DNA from: Verrucomicrobiia bacterium
Lineage (GTDB): Bacteria; Verrucomicrobiota; Verrucomicrobiia; JADLBR01; JAIBCM01
Assembly: GCA_019694135.1 (NCBI GenBank)
Contig: JAIBCM010000001.1
Coordinates: 310,001 to 374,000, forward strand
Direction: 5' to 3'
Length of the DNA: 64,000 bases
Notes under the pieces: model-generated
Database searches by the model: none
Told to the model about the DNA's origin: nothing
What the model saw: only the letters and a program-made list of their open reading frames with translations
Shown: positions 16,402 through 27,019 of the stretch, one piece after another
Layout: each line of letters starts with the position of its first letter
Numbering within the stretch: the stretch's first letter is position 1
Program-made: the position numbers and the translations under genes

Positions 16402-18771
16402 ATGAAAATTTCATTCTCCAATTTTCCTTCCAAAAAAAAATTTCACTGTATCGGACTCGGTCTTTACCTTGGCTTGCTTACTTTTTCGTCGTCAGCTCGC
16501 ACTTATGTAAACACGATTTTTCCCTTCAATCAGGCTCCCACCACAACTCGCACCGAAATTGGTGGAATTACCCATGATTCGCAAGGCAACATGCTGGTGG
16601 CGGGAACTGCACTCGGTGCAGCAACGTTTCAATTTGAAACAGGTTCCGACAAGAAAAAGTTAAGCTTCCAAAATCCCATGCAAGCATTTGTCGCAAAATA
16701 CAATCGCGCAGGAAAATTACTCTGGGTCAAAACCTGGACACATGTTGGAGATCTGGGCGCCACACCAACCGTTCGGGCACAAGCTATCACATTAAATGCG
16801 AATGACGAAATTTTTATCGCAGGCAACTTTAGTCGCATTGTAGATTTTGATCCAGGAGCTGGTGTTTATTCACTTAGCACGATTAAGGAGAATGCTTATG
16901 ACGATAACGATTTATTTTTACTAAAATTAAATAAAGACGGTAACTTTCTTTGGGTCAAAACAGCCAGTGCAGGCAAAGATTTTGTAAATTTAATTCCCAA
17001 CGACATCACCTTGGATAAACAAAACAATATCATTATTACTGGACTACAAGGCGATATTAAAGATCCTACCCTTATCAATCACACTTTTGTTAAAAAATTC
17101 AACAGTCAAGGCAACGCGCTTTGGACAAAAACTATTTTTGCCAACACTTCCATTGATAACACCATTAAAAGAGTGGTTGTAGCGGAGGCGCTCGTCACCG
17201 ATAGTAACAATAATATTTATTTAGGTGGCGAGTTTAGAAGCACCGCTGATTTTGATCCGGGCAATGGCAAATTTGAACTGAAAAGTTCAGGATATGATGG
17301 TTTTCTTTGTCGACTAAGTGCTAATGGCGACTTTGTCTGGCTGAAACGAATTGGCGGAAGTGGTGATGACGCGATTAAATCTGTCACGATTGATAAAAAT
17401 TACAAACTTCTCATCGGCGGTGAATTTAGCGGAAGTGTAGATTTTAATCCAGCTCTCGGAATAGATTTACACACAACTTCTGGCTTTAAAGATGCTTTTC
17501 TTAGTCAGTTCAGTCTCAATGGCGCTTATAACTGGACCAAAACTTTTGGCGGACCACAAAGCACAACCACGCTCTATGATTTGGCCATTGACCAACAAAA
17601 TAATATTCTCGGCGTTAGTTTGTCAGCCCCCATTTTCGCCAACTCTGCCAAAATTGATCTAGATCCCGATTCGATTAAAACAAGCTTTTTCACCATTAAA
17701 TCCCCTTATCTTTTTACCTCCAAATTTTCTAATAATGGCACCTATCTTTGGGGAAGAGGCATTGAAGTCTTTGATACAGGCGGTGTGTTTAGTCCACCTA
17801 ACATTTCTGTTAATTCCGAAAACTTCATCGCTTTCGGTGGAACCTTTAAAGGCAAAACCGATTTCGATCCTTCACCTAGTGGTGGCAGCTTGCTGCTCGG
17901 ATATAATGAAATTCCCGTCTTCTGCTCCTTCGCCATGGAACTTAATAAAAATGGTTATCTCATGCGGCCAGCCCATGACATCAGTGGCGACCACAATTCT
18001 GAAATCCTTTGGCAAAACCAAACCAATTACGCGGCTCAAATGGATATCATGACTTATGACGCCAACCAAAACGTGCCACAATATATTCTGGGAGTTAAAT
18101 TAACTCCTCCTGACACCACCAATAATTGGATTCTCTTCGGCAGCGGCGATTTTAATAGCGATGCCCGACCCGACATCGTTTGGTGGACCAGTCGTCGCAC
18201 TGATAAGAAAAATTTTTGGGCAGTTTCTTTGATGAATGGATTTCAACCTAGTAGCCATGTCATTAAAGAAGTCTCACCTGTTTGGGAGCTAGCTTGTATC
18301 GGCGATTTTGATGGCGATACTCAATCCGATATTCTTTGGCACAATCGCGACACGCACCAATACCAAATCAATTACATGAACAATCTTAACATATCATTAA
18401 CTCAACAGCTTCTTGATTCCTTACCAGCAAATCAATTTGTTAAAGCTTGTGGTGATTTTGATCGCGATGGTTATCTCGATCTTGTTGTTCAAAATCAAGA
18501 CACTGGCGATGTTTACATCCATTTTTTAGAAAATTATAAACTCAAAAATATTCCTAACAATCCTGCACTGTTAAAAAATGTTTCCCTCAACCCTGTTTGG
18601 GCAGTAGCCGGCTCGGGTGACTTCAATCAAGACGGACACGACGACTTAGTATTCCAACTCAATTTTCTGCCTAACACACGATCCATCGATTTCGTGAAAA
18701 CTAATACTGTCACAAAAGCTTCTGCTTTAACCACTCAACTACCTTGGGTTTGGAAAATTCATAATCACTAA
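16402..18771 (+). CDS. Secreted beta-propeller/FG-GAP repeat protein
   Basis: 789 residues from ATG 16402; a TTG 12 codons earlier is less likely because the signal peptide begins here (MKISFSNFPSKKKFHCIGLG...). Residues about 40-520 hold SBBP-like propeller repeats of about 55 residues, each with phrases such as GNFSRIVDFDPGAGVYSL, GGEFRSTADFDPGNGKFEL and a FLWVKT or YNWTKT strand. The C-terminal 270 residues carry FG-GAP/VCBS-type repeats with calcium-loop-like motifs: DFDGDTQSDILW, DFDRDGYLDLVVQ, DFNQDGHDDLVFQ. There is no PEP-CTERM or other sorting tail. It is probably an extracellular or surface protein; the ligand is unknown. A similar propeller-plus-FG-GAP gene is at 27020-29563. Confidence 0.85.
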   Translation: MKISFSNFPSKKKFHCIGLGLYLGLLTFSSSARTYVNTIFPFNQAPTTTRTEIGGITHDSQGNMLVAGTALGAATFQFETGSDKKKLSFQNPMQAFVAKYNRAGKLLWVKTWTHVGDLGATPTVRAQAITLNANDEIFIAGNFSRIVDFDPGAGVYSLSTIKENAYDDNDLFLLKLNKDGNFLWVKTASAGKDFVNLIPNDITLDKQNNIIITGLQGDIKDPTLINHTFVKKFNSQGNALWTKTIFANTSIDNTIKRVVVAEALVTDSNNNIYLGGEFRSTADFDPGNGKFELKSSGYDGFLCRLSANGDFVWLKRIGGSGDDAIKSVTIDKNYKLLIGGEFSGSVDFNPALGIDLHTTSGFKDAFLSQFSLNGAYNWTKTFGGPQSTTTLYDLAIDQQNNILGVSLSAPIFANSAKIDLDPDSIKTSFFTIKSPYLFTSKFSNNGTYLWGRGIEVFDTGGVFSPPNISVNSENFIAFGGTFKGKTDFDPSPSGGSLLLGYNEIPVFCSFAMELNKNGYLMRPAHDISGDHNSEILWQNQTNYAAQMDIMTYDANQNVPQYILGVKLTPPDTTNNWILFGSGDFNSDARPDIVWWTSRRTDKKNFWAVSLMNGFQPSSHVIKEVSPVWELACIGDFDGDTQSDILWHNRDTHQYQINYMNNLNISLTQQLLDSLPANQFVKACGDFDRDGYLDLVVQNQDTGDVYIHFLENYKLKNIPNNPALLKNVSLNPVWAVAGSGDFNQDGHDDLVFQLNFLPNTRSIDFVKTNTVTKASALTTQLPWVWKIHNH

Positions 18772-18831
18772 AAGTTGTTAACAAATTCAAAGAGTCAAGC
18801 CATTTAAAAAAATATTTTTTTTAAATTTATT

Positions 18832-18859
18832 TTGACGCTGCTCACAACAACGTTAGAAT
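18832..18859 (+). promoter_or_regulatory. Candidate nrdJ promoter
   Basis: TTGACG at 18832-18837 and TAGAAT at 18854-18859 with a 16-nt spacer, about 50 nt before the nrdJ ATG. No NrdR box pair and no cobalamin riboswitch pattern were recognised in the 137-nt gap. Confidence 0.5.
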
Positions 18860-18908
18860 TTTATATGAAACGAATTTTTTTGTTAAAAAACCTTTACTCT
18901 AAACTCCC

Positions 18909-21893
18909 ATGATTGCAGTCAAAAACAATTTAAAATCAAACACTTATAACGAAAATATTAAATTCAACCCTCCTTCTTCCAAAACTTTAAAAAAAACTAA
19001 AAAAAATCTTAATCCCAAGCTTACTTTTTCTCCAACATTTGCCGCATCATCGAAACATCCTTTTGATGAAATCGAATGGGAAAAACGCACCGCAGAAATC
19101 ACCGATGACAGTGGTAAAATTATTTTCAAACAAGAAAATGTAGAAGTGCCAAAATTCTGGAGCGCACTCGCAACTAAAATCGCCGTTTCAAAATATTTTT
19201 ATGGCGACATTCAAGCTGGTACCGATCCCACACAAAACGGTCGCGAAACTTCCATTCGACAACTCGTCCATCGCGTGACTCGCACGATCGCCGATTGGGG
19301 CATTCAAGACGGCTATTTTCAAACTCCTAACGATGCTGAAAATTTTTATCACGATCTCACTTGGCTCTGCGTCAATCAATACGGCGCTTTTAACAGCCCT
19401 GTCTGGTTCAACGTTGGGTTATGGCATCAATACCACATCGGGACCGACGGCGATCTGGGCAACTACTTCTACAATCGCACTACGGGTAAAGCCGAGCGTG
19501 CCAACACGCAATATGAATACCCGCAATGCAGCGCCTGCTTCATTCAAACCGTGCAAGATAATATGGAATCCATCATGGAATTGGCTCGCAGTGAAGCGAT
19601 GCTTTTCAAATTTGGTTCCGGCACTGGCACCGATCTTAGCCCCTTACGATCGACTCGTGAAAAACTTAGCGGTGGCGGCAAACCCAGCGGTCCTCTTTCA
19701 TTTCTCAAAGTCTACGATCAAATTGCCAACGTCGTAAAATCGGGAGGGAAAACTCGACGCGCTGCCAAAATGAACACATTAAAAGATTGGCATCCTGACA
19801 TCGAAGAATTTATCGAAGCCAAACCCAAGGAAGAAAAAAAGGCCTGGGCACTAATCGAACAAGGTTATGATGGCAGTTACAACGGCGAAGCTTACGGCTC
19901 CGTCATGTTTCAAAATGAAAATCTTTCCGTGCGTGCGAGCGATACTTTCATGCAAGCGGCCGTAGATAAAAAAGAGTTTTGGACACGCCATGCAAAAGAT
20001 GGGAAACCGTGCGAAAAAAAGGATGCCAACGCCTTGCTTCATAAAATCGCGGAAGGCACCTGGCTCTGTGGTGATCCGGGCCTGCAATTTGATGACACCA
20101 TTCATCGCTGGCACACTTGCAAAGGCACCGATCGTCAACATAGCACTAATCCTTGTTCAGAATATCTTTTCCTGAACGACACTGCTTGCAATCTCGCCTC
20201 TCTCAACTTGCTAAAATTTAAAAAACCAAACGGCTCCTTTGACATTAAAAAATTCAAAGCTGCCATTCGTCTATTCATTACCGCTCAAGAAATTCTCGTC
20301 GATAACGCGAGCTATCCCACCGCTTCCATTGCAGAAAATTCTCATATCTTTCGAACCCTGGGATTAGGCTATGCTAATCTTGGCGCTTTAACCATGAGCT
20401 ACGGTTATGGTTACGACTCCAATCAAGCACGCGGACTCGCGGGCGCCCTCACCTCCATCTTAACTGGACACGCCTATGAAGTAAGCGCAGAAATTGCCGA
20501 AGCAGTTGGTCCCTTTCCTGGTTATCACGATGCACGGTGCAACGGCGTCAGCAAAACACTTCAACCAAACAATGTCGAATCCATGCTTGAAGTCATTCGC
20601 TTGCATCGTTCTTATGTTGAAAAAATTGACTCTTCTTGCCCTAAAGAGCTCGTGGAAGAAGCGCGCTATTGTTGGGATCATGCGTTGCAAATTGGCCAAC
20701 GTCACGGCTATCGCAATGCTCAAGTCACTGTCCTCGCTCCTACTGGCACCATTGGCTTTTTAATGGATTGCGACACTACGGGCATTGAACCGGATATCGC
20801 TTTAGTTAAATACAAACTTCTCGCTGGCGGTGGCATGCTCAAGATTGTGAACCAAACTGTTCCACTGGCACTGCGCGCTTTGGGTTACACGGAAACTCAA
20901 ATTTCTAGCATCGTTCAACACATTGACCATTACGACACCATTGAAGACATTGAAGAAAAAGGAACAAAAATTCCCAGCGGCTTAAAACCTGAACATCTTT
21001 CTGTTTTTGACTGCGCCTTCAAACCGGCCAATGGAAAACGCTCGCTCCATTATCGCGCCCACATCCAAATGATGGCTGCTTGCCAACCTTTTCTTTCCGG
21101 CGCGATCTCCAAAACAGTCAATCTACCCAACCACGCCACAGTTGAAGATATTATGAACACCTACATCGAAGGATGGCGACTGGGACTAAAAGCTATTGCC
21201 ATTTATCGTGACGGCTCAAAACGTTCTGCCCCCTTAAACACTGCAAAAACCAAAGATATGGGAGCAGCGCAAGCGGCAGAAGAAAAATTAAATGCCCGCC
21301 GTCGCATGAGCGACACGCGTTGGTCAATTACTCACAAATTCGATATTGCCGGTCACGAAGGTTATCTAACCGTTGGCCTGTTCGATGACAAACAGCCTGG
21401 TGAACTTTTTATCACGATGGCCAAGGAAGGTTCCACCATCGGCGGCTTAATGGACACTATCGGAACACTCGCCTCCTTAGCGCTTCAATATGGCGTCCCC
21501 ATCGAAGCCATGGTGAAAAAATTTGCTCACTCTCGATTTGAACCAAGCGGCTTTACCAAAAATCCCGACATCCCCGTTGCCAAATCCATTCCCGATTACA
21601 TCTTTCGTTGGCTTGGCAATCAATTCGTTTCCGGCTATCGCGAAGCCAATTCACCTAACCGCAGCCAACCTGAACTTCCACTTCCTGGCATTCAGGAAAT
21701 CGAAAAAAAAGTGGTTAACAAAACCGTTTCCACTCTGGAACGAACCGCTGACGAAACTTCGAGTGAACATCACGAACTCACCATTCGCTTCCGCGACGGC
21801 ATGGTCTGTCCTGAATGTGGCAGCAGCAAAATCAAGCATACTGGCACATGCGCCACCTGTTTAAATTGCGGGGCGAGTTTGGGTTGCTCATAA
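18909..21893 (+). CDS. nrdJ: Adenosylcobalamin-dependent (class II) ribonucleotide reductase
   Basis: Reduces ribonucleotides to deoxyribonucleotides using coenzyme B12, without oxygen. 994 residues: a Lys/Asn-rich tail of about 45 residues, an ATP-cone-free N-terminal domain, and then the ten-stranded barrel. Recognisable are CSACFIQTVQDNMESI, GSGTGTDLSPLRS, SGGKTRRAAKMNTL, NPCSEYLFLNDTACNLASLN (radical-site cysteine and glutamate loop), LAPTGTIGFLMDCDTTGIEP and LAGGGMLKIVNQTVP. The C-terminus is a zinc-ribbon (CPECGSSKIKHTGTCATCLNCG). No nrdAB or nrdD is present here, so B12 supply would matter to this cell. No Shine-Dalgarno is obvious. Confidence 0.96.
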   Translation: MIAVKNNLKSNTYNENIKFNPPSSKTLKKTKKNLNPKLTFSPTFAASSKHPFDEIEWEKRTAEITDDSGKIIFKQENVEVPKFWSALATKIAVSKYFYGDIQAGTDPTQNGRETSIRQLVHRVTRTIADWGIQDGYFQTPNDAENFYHDLTWLCVNQYGAFNSPVWFNVGLWHQYHIGTDGDLGNYFYNRTTGKAERANTQYEYPQCSACFIQTVQDNMESIMELARSEAMLFKFGSGTGTDLSPLRSTREKLSGGGKPSGPLSFLKVYDQIANVVKSGGKTRRAAKMNTLKDWHPDIEEFIEAKPKEEKKAWALIEQGYDGSYNGEAYGSVMFQNENLSVRASDTFMQAAVDKKEFWTRHAKDGKPCEKKDANALLHKIAEGTWLCGDPGLQFDDTIHRWHTCKGTDRQHSTNPCSEYLFLNDTACNLASLNLLKFKKPNGSFDIKKFKAAIRLFITAQEILVDNASYPTASIAENSHIFRTLGLGYANLGALTMSYGYGYDSNQARGLAGALTSILTGHAYEVSAEIAEAVGPFPGYHDARCNGVSKTLQPNNVESMLEVIRLHRSYVEKIDSSCPKELVEEARYCWDHALQIGQRHGYRNAQVTVLAPTGTIGFLMDCDTTGIEPDIALVKYKLLAGGGMLKIVNQTVPLALRALGYTETQISSIVQHIDHYDTIEDIEEKGTKIPSGLKPEHLSVFDCAFKPANGKRSLHYRAHIQMMAACQPFLSGAISKTVNLPNHATVEDIMNTYIEGWRLGLKAIAIYRDGSKRSAPLNTAKTKDMGAAQAAEEKLNARRRMSDTRWSITHKFDIAGHEGYLTVGLFDDKQPGELFITMAKEGSTIGGLMDTIGTLASLALQYGVPIEAMVKKFAHSRFEPSGFTKNPDIPVAKSIPDYIFRWLGNQFVSGYREANSPNRSQPELPLPGIQEIEKKVVNKTVSTLERTADETSSEHHELTIRFRDGMVCPECGSSKIKHTGTCATCLNCGASLGCS

Positions 21894-21976
21894 AACAAAT
21901 TTGCACACGAAACGAACTCGCCTATCCACGAGCGTCTCGCTTGTTTTTCATCCAGATTCCGGCATTTTAGTAGTTG

Positions 21977-24031
21977 ATGGCACACTCTCATCCCAATCAT
22001 TTAGCCAAAGAAAAAAGCCCTTATCTTTTGCAACACGCTTACAATCCAGTGGATTGGTTTCCTTGGGGAAAAGAAGCTTTTCAAAAGGCAAAGAAAGAAA
22101 ATAAACCGATTTTTTTGAGCATCGGTTACTCCACTTGCCATTGGTGTCATGTCATGGAGCGAGAATCGTTTGAAAATCATGATGTAGCAAATGTGCTTAA
22201 TGAACATTTCGTTTCCATCAAAGTCGATCGTGAAGAGCGTCCCGATATCGACAAAATTTATATGACCGCGGTGCAACTGCTCGGTCAAGGCGGGGGTTGG
22301 CCGCTTTCCGTTTGGTTAACGCCTGATTTGAAACCTTTTTTTGGCGGCACTTATTTTCCTCCCACCAACCGCCATGGTCGCATTGGCTTCATTGAACTTC
22401 TCAACAAACTCAATACTGTTTGGCAACAAGAACACGATAACGTTTTTCAGTCAGCGCAAGAAATTTCCAATCATCTGCAACGTTATGCCGCTTCGGGCGA
22501 AACTTCAGTCGATCCCATCAATAATCAACCTCTCAAACTTACTTCGGAACATTTTCGATTTTCTTACGATGCGTGCTATGGGGGTTTCGGAAGCGCTCCC
22601 AAATTTCCGCGACCCGTTACACTTCATTTTTTAGCCCGTTATGCCAAACACTACCAAAATGAAGAAGCCAAAACGATGGTGTTTCACACTCTGACCATGA
22701 TGGCCAAAGGCGGTATTTACGATCAAATGGGTGGTGGTTTTTCGCGTTATTCGGTCGATGAAAAATGGCTTGTGCCCCATTTTGAAAAAATGCTTTATGA
22801 CAACGCTCAATTAATTAACAGTTATCTAGATGCTTATCAGTTAACGGAAGATCCTCAATTAAAAGAATTTTTTGCTTTTGTCGTGCACGACACGATTAAT
22901 TATTTATCTCGCGATATGTCTTCACCTGCAGGAGCTTTTTATTCTGCCGAAGACGCCGATAGCGAGGGGCGTGAAGGCGCTTTTTATGTGTGGTCACCCA
23001 CACAAATTCGTGAAGTATTGGATGAAAAAGAGGCAGAACTAGCGATTCGTTTTTTAGGCATAACCCAAATGGGAAATTTTGAAGATCATAGCGCTCCAAA
23101 TAAAAATATCCCTTCGCAAAATGTGTTAAGCCAAGTGATCTCTCTCAACAAAGAGGAAGCTCAACTCTGGCCAATCATTCGAAAAAAACTTTTGCTGCAC
23201 CGCGAAAAACGCCCTCGACCTCATCGCGATGATAAAATTTTAACTTCCTGGAATGGTTTGTTAATTAGTGCCTTGGCTCGCGCAGGCGCGATTTTACAAG
23301 AAACGAAATATATTCATGCCGCTATTCAAACAGCCAATTTTCTGCAATCGCAGCAATATGAAACACAATCGCGTCATCTCTACCACAGCTATCGCGATGG
23401 CGTTTCCGATAAAAAAGGCATGCTCGACGATTATGTTTTTCTCGCGCAAGGATTGATCGATTTGTATGAAGCTACTTTTGAAAGAAAATGGTTAGACTGG
23501 GCAAACGAACTCACTGAAACGATTCTTCAACGATTTGAGGACAAAAAATTAGGCGGTTTTTTTATGACCGATGGCCAAGACGATTCCTTATTGATTCGTA
23601 TCAAAGAAGATTACGATGGGGCAGAACCCTCGGGCAATTCTGTTGCAGCATTGGTTTTAATTAAACTCGGAAGAATGTTGCAACGCGATGATTTTTTACA
23701 ATCCGCAGAAAAAATATTGCGCTTTTTTTGGTCGCGCTTGTTAAAAATACCGGAAGCGGTTCCCCATTTTGCTTCGGCATTGGAAGCTTGGTTAAACCCA
23801 CCCCACCAACTCATTTTTTCTGGAGATTTAAAAAGCGAAATAGGAGAAAAAATGCTGCGAGAAGTAAGAAAACAATTCTTGCCCAATCTTTTTTTACTCC
23901 ATGCAGAATCGGCTCCTAAAGAATTTAAATTGGATAAAAATCAAGTAACCGCTTATTTATGTCATGATTTTCAATGTGAACTTCCCATTATGGATGCTTC
24001 CACATTGAAGAAAAAAATAGCGGAGTTATGA
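21977..24031 (+). CDS. Thioredoxin-like DUF255 protein (YyaL/SPATA20 family)
   Basis: 684 residues from ATG 21977 (a TTG lies one codon before). The N-terminal 160 residues are the DUF255 thioredoxin fold: [14 protein letters not shown], the active-site CHWC (C54-C57, in [10 protein letters not shown]), and REERPDID. The remainder resembles an alpha/alpha-barrel of the six-hairpin glycosidase type ([43 protein letters not shown]). The family is widespread from bacteria to man (SPATA20); its exact reaction is not settled. It overlaps the next gene by ATGA, so the two are translationally coupled. Confidence 0.92.
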   Translation: MAHSHPNHLAKEKSPYLLQHAYNPVDWFPWGKEAFQKAKKENKPIFLSIGYSTCHWCHVMERESFENHDVANVLNEHFVSIKVDREERPDIDKIYMTAVQLLGQGGGWPLSVWLTPDLKPFFGGTYFPPTNRHGRIGFIELLNKLNTVWQQEHDNVFQSAQEISNHLQRYAASGETSVDPINNQPLKLTSEHFRFSYDACYGGFGSAPKFPRPVTLHFLARYAKHYQNEEAKTMVFHTLTMMAKGGIYDQMGGGFSRYSVDEKWLVPHFEKMLYDNAQLINSYLDAYQLTEDPQLKEFFAFVVHDTINYLSRDMSSPAGAFYSAEDADSEGREGAFYVWSPTQIREVLDEKEAELAIRFLGITQMGNFEDHSAPNKNIPSQNVLSQVISLNKEEAQLWPIIRKKLLLHREKRPRPHRDDKILTSWNGLLISALARAGAILQETKYIHAAIQTANFLQSQQYETQSRHLYHSYRDGVSDKKGMLDDYVFLAQGLIDLYEATFERKWLDWANELTETILQRFEDKKLGGFFMTDGQDDSLLIRIKEDYDGAEPSGNSVAALVLIKLGRMLQRDDFLQSAEKILRFFWSRLLKIPEAVPHFASALEAWLNPPHQLIFSGDLKSEIGEKMLREVRKQFLPNLFLLHAESAPKEFKLDKNQVTAYLCHDFQCELPIMDASTLKKKIAEL

Positions 24032-24450
24032 AAGTGACACATAAAAGCCCACGCATTGAAAAATTAATCGCAGACTGCCAAGGTCAATCGATGCCAGCCC
24101 ATTATTTGGGTTATTTTAAATGTTTCGATGTTAGCCTTTATTATGAAGCGCACGATGTTTTGGAAGAGTTGTGGCTCGGTTCGCTCGGTGGCGATTATTT
24201 TTATTTTAAAGGCCTTATTCAAGTGGCGGGCGCTTTCGTGCACTTGCAAAAGGATCGTTTAAACCCAGCAGCCTCTCTGTTCCGATCGAGTCGCCGTTAT
24301 CTTTTGCCTTTTCGTCCACGTTATTTAAATTTTGAAGTCGGTGAACTATTGGAATTATGTCTGCCTTATCAGCAGCTTTTGGAAAACCAAAAGAAAAATC
24401 CTCTTACGGAATTAGGTGTTCCCAAAATTTCGCATTGGCTAAAATGCTAA
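24028..24450 (+). CDS. DUF309 domain protein
   Basis: 140 residues. The segment [22 protein letters not shown] carries the HxxLExxW pattern typical of DUF309; the following [20 protein letters not shown] fits the same all-helical domain. The start ATG overlaps the stop of the DUF255 gene (ATGA), implying coupled translation. The biochemical role of DUF309 is unknown; the pairing suggests a shared process. Confidence 0.85.
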   Translation: MKVTHKSPRIEKLIADCQGQSMPAHYLGYFKCFDVSLYYEAHDVLEELWLGSLGGDYFYFKGLIQVAGAFVHLQKDRLNPAASLFRSSRRYLLPFRPRYLNFEVGELLELCLPYQQLLENQKKNPLTELGVPKISHWLKC

Positions 24451-24476
24451 AAATAAAGCGCTAGAGAGTTTTTATT

Positions 24477-26087
24477 TTAACTCGTTTCTGAAATAACAAT
24501 GGTGTCTTTTGCCGCGGTTTTTGTTTGGGGATAATCCAGCGTGTAATGCAATCCTCGACTTTCTTTGCGTTTTAAAGCGCATTGAACAATAAGTTGAGCA
24601 ACTAGCGCCAAATTTCGCAATTCCAAAAGATCGCTGGTCAATTTAAAGTTCCAATAAAATTCTTGGATTTCGCGATCTAAATTTTTGAGTCGCGAAGCTG
24701 CGCGTTGCAAACGTTTGTTGGTGCGAACAATGCCAACGTAATCCCACATAAGTCGACGAATTTCATCCCAGTTATGGCTCACCACAACCCGTTCATCAGG
24801 ATCAGAAACGTTTCCTGATTCCCAAGCTGGAATATCAATTTTTTCTGAAAAAGGGATCAATTTGGATAAAGTCTGAGCCGCTTTATGGGCTACGACCAAA
24901 GCTTCGAGAAGTGAGTTACTCGCTAAACGGTTGGCGCCATGCAAACCGGTGCAAGCCACTTCACCAATAGCAAAAAGATGGGAAATATTTGTGGAACCAT
25001 CCAATTCGGTCATGACACCACCGCATTGGTAATGAGCCGCAGGCACCACGGGAATAGGTTGCCGAGTGATATCGATGCCATATTTTAAACAGGTGTGATA
25101 AATATTAGGAAACCGATCGAGAATAAAATCTTTTCCTTTGTGACTGATATCCAAGTAAACGCAATCATCGCCCGTGCGTTTCATTTCAGCATCAATAGCT
25201 CGCGCTACAATGTCGCGAGGCGCCAACTCTTTTTGGGGATCGTAACGTTCCATGAAAGATTCGCCGTTTTGTAACATGAGGCGACCTCCCTCCCCTCGCA
25301 CGGCTTCGCTAATGAGAAAAGATTTCGCTTTAGGATGGTAAAGACAAGTGGGATGAAATTGGATGAATTCCATGTTAGCAATTTTTGCCCCGCAGCGATA
25401 AGCCATCGCGACGCCATCGCCAGTAGCAATATCGGGATTGGTGGTATAAAGATAAACTTTTCCGCAACCTCCTGTGGCTAAAATCGTGGCAGTGGCTTGA
25501 AAGGTGATAACCTCTTGAGTATGACGATCAAAGACGTAAGCGCCTAAACACTGGTTATCGCCAGTTAGTTTTAAATCTTTCGTAGTAATCAGATTAATGG
25601 CGAGATGATTTTCAAAAATTTTAATGTTGGTATGATTTTCAATCGCGTGAAGAAGTGCTTTTTCAATTTCACGACCCGTGATATCCTTAGCATGAAGGAC
25701 GCGCCTTTTAGAATGTCCACCCTCTTTACCAAGATCAAATTCCCGTTTACCTGAAGCTTCGAGCGAATTTCTCTCAGCAAAAGCCATTCCTAATTCAATC
25801 AGTTTTTTTATGCAAGCCGGTCCCTCTTGCACAATGGCATGCACCACTGCCTCTTTGCACAGCCCCGCGCCTGCTTCTAATGTGTCTTTCACATGAAGAA
25901 CAAAGGAATCTTCGGAAGACGTTACACAAGCAATGCCGCCTTGGGCGTAGTTAGTATTAGATTCTGCACGATCTTTTTTTGTAACAATCGCTACTGACCC
26001 CGATTGCGCCAAATCTAGCGCTAAAGACAATCCGGCAATACCGCTTCCTAAAATAAGATAATCAAAAGATTGATAGCGGGTTGACAT
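24477..26087 (-). CDS. nadB: L-aspartate oxidase
   Basis: A flavoprotein that oxidises L-aspartate to iminoaspartate, the first step of de novo NAD synthesis, before NadA. 536 residues. The FAD-binding motif is [11 protein letters not shown] near residue 13. The succinate dehydrogenase/fumarate reductase signatures are present ([22 protein letters not shown]-like [25 protein letters not shown]), with the C-terminal helical domain. nadA and nadC are not in the window. It diverges from the UbiA gene with a 67-nt spacer. The converging DUF309 gene ends 26 nt away. Confidence 0.95.
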   Translation of the reverse strand: MSTRYQSFDYLILGSGIAGLSLALDLAQSGSVAIVTKKDRAESNTNYAQGGIACVTSSEDSFVLHVKDTLEAGAGLCKEAVVHAIVQEGPACIKKLIELGMAFAERNSLEASGKREFDLGKEGGHSKRRVLHAKDITGREIEKALLHAIENHTNIKIFENHLAINLITTKDLKLTGDNQCLGAYVFDRHTQEVITFQATATILATGGCGKVYLYTTNPDIATGDGVAMAYRCGAKIANMEFIQFHPTCLYHPKAKSFLISEAVRGEGGRLMLQNGESFMERYDPQKELAPRDIVARAIDAEMKRTGDDCVYLDISHKGKDFILDRFPNIYHTCLKYGIDITRQPIPVVPAAHYQCGGVMTELDGSTNISHLFAIGEVACTGLHGANRLASNSLLEALVVAHKAAQTLSKLIPFSEKIDIPAWESGNVSDPDERVVVSHNWDEIRRLMWDYVGIVRTNKRLQRAASRLKNLDREIQEFYWNFKLTSDLLELRNLALVAQLIVQCALKRKESRGLHYTLDYPQTKTAAKDTIVISETS

Positions 26088-26154
26088 GCGTATTGAGATT
26101 TCATTTAAATATTAACAATGGTTATTTGTTTTTCAAACTCTATAAAAATGAATC

Positions 26155-27012
26155 ATGTTAAAAAAGCTGTTGTTAAGTTTGAAAGTGTCCAGGCCGGGAC
26201 TTTGGTTTCAAACGCTATGGCTTTATCTTTTGCCAACCGCTCAAAATCCTTCTTATTTTGAAAATTATAACTTTTGGTTGGGGTTAGTTTACGTTCTCTT
26301 TCCTTTAAATTTCTTAGTTTATGGACTAAACGATTTGGCAGATTGGAAAATCGATCAATACAATCCACGAAAAAATAGTTATTTATTTGGAGCGAAAATT
26401 CAGCCTCCTGACTTTAAATTTTTAATTTGGGCAATGGCGCTTACTCAAATTTTTTTTTGGATTTTACTGTTATTAAGACAAGAAAATTTATGGCATGTAT
26501 TAATTGCTATTTTAATCGTAAACGTTCTTTACAATTTACCAAAATGGGGTTTGCGAGCTCGTCCTCCTTTTGAACTCTTTAATCAGTTGGGTTATTTATT
26601 AGTGTTGCCTTTTTCTATACTACTCAATCAAACTGCTCTTTTGCCATGGCCAACCATTTTATATCTCGTGCTTTTTTGTACCCATGCCCATTTAATGGGC
26701 GAAATCATGGATGTTGCTTCTGACAAATGCGCCGGACGAAAAACATCGGCTGTTTTTTTGGGGATCAAAACAACTAAATTTACTATCATTATCTTGGTTG
26801 CTCTTGAAAGTTTTTGGCTCTGGCATTTTTTTAAAGAAACGGTGTTAAGTTTATTTTTATTACTAGGCGTCGTTTGGTTGCTGCTTGACGTTTTAGTTTT
26901 GTATCAAGACAGAAATTATACTCGAAAAGAATTCAATCTTTTAGGGTATGGATTAAATATTTCCGGCTACGCCAGCATTGTCTGGGTTTGGTTATCTGGA
27001 AAATTAAACTAA
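26155..27012 (+). CDS. UbiA-family prenyltransferase
   Basis: An integral membrane prenyltransferase of 285 residues with about eight to nine hydrophobic segments. Both Asp-rich motifs for Mg-diphosphate binding are visible: NDLADWKID (NDxxDxxxD, about 62-70) and MDVASDKCAGRKTSAVFLG (DxxxD, about 182-200). The second loop resembles the carotenoid or bacteriochlorophyll-type branch of the family more than UbiA/MenA proper, but the prenyl acceptor cannot be fixed. A CrtI-like desaturase lies 5 kb downstream, which makes a carotenoid role conceivable. The gene ends 7 nt from the end of the convergent FG-GAP gene. Confidence 0.85.
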   Translation: MLKKLLLSLKVSRPGLWFQTLWLYLLPTAQNPSYFENYNFWLGLVYVLFPLNFLVYGLNDLADWKIDQYNPRKNSYLFGAKIQPPDFKFLIWAMALTQIFFWILLLLRQENLWHVLIAILIVNVLYNLPKWGLRARPPFELFNQLGYLLVLPFSILLNQTALLPWPTILYLVLFCTHAHLMGEIMDVASDKCAGRKTSAVFLGIKTTKFTIIILVALESFWLWHFFKETVLSLFLLLGVVWLLLDVLVLYQDRNYTRKEFNLLGYGLNISGYASIVWVWLSGKLN

Positions 27013-27019
27013 CTTCAAT

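Noticed and set aside
18772-18908. Possible cobalamin riboswitch or NrdR boxes before nrdJ
   Set aside because: The gap is only 137 nt, AT-rich, and shows neither the B12-box pattern nor paired NrdR boxes.
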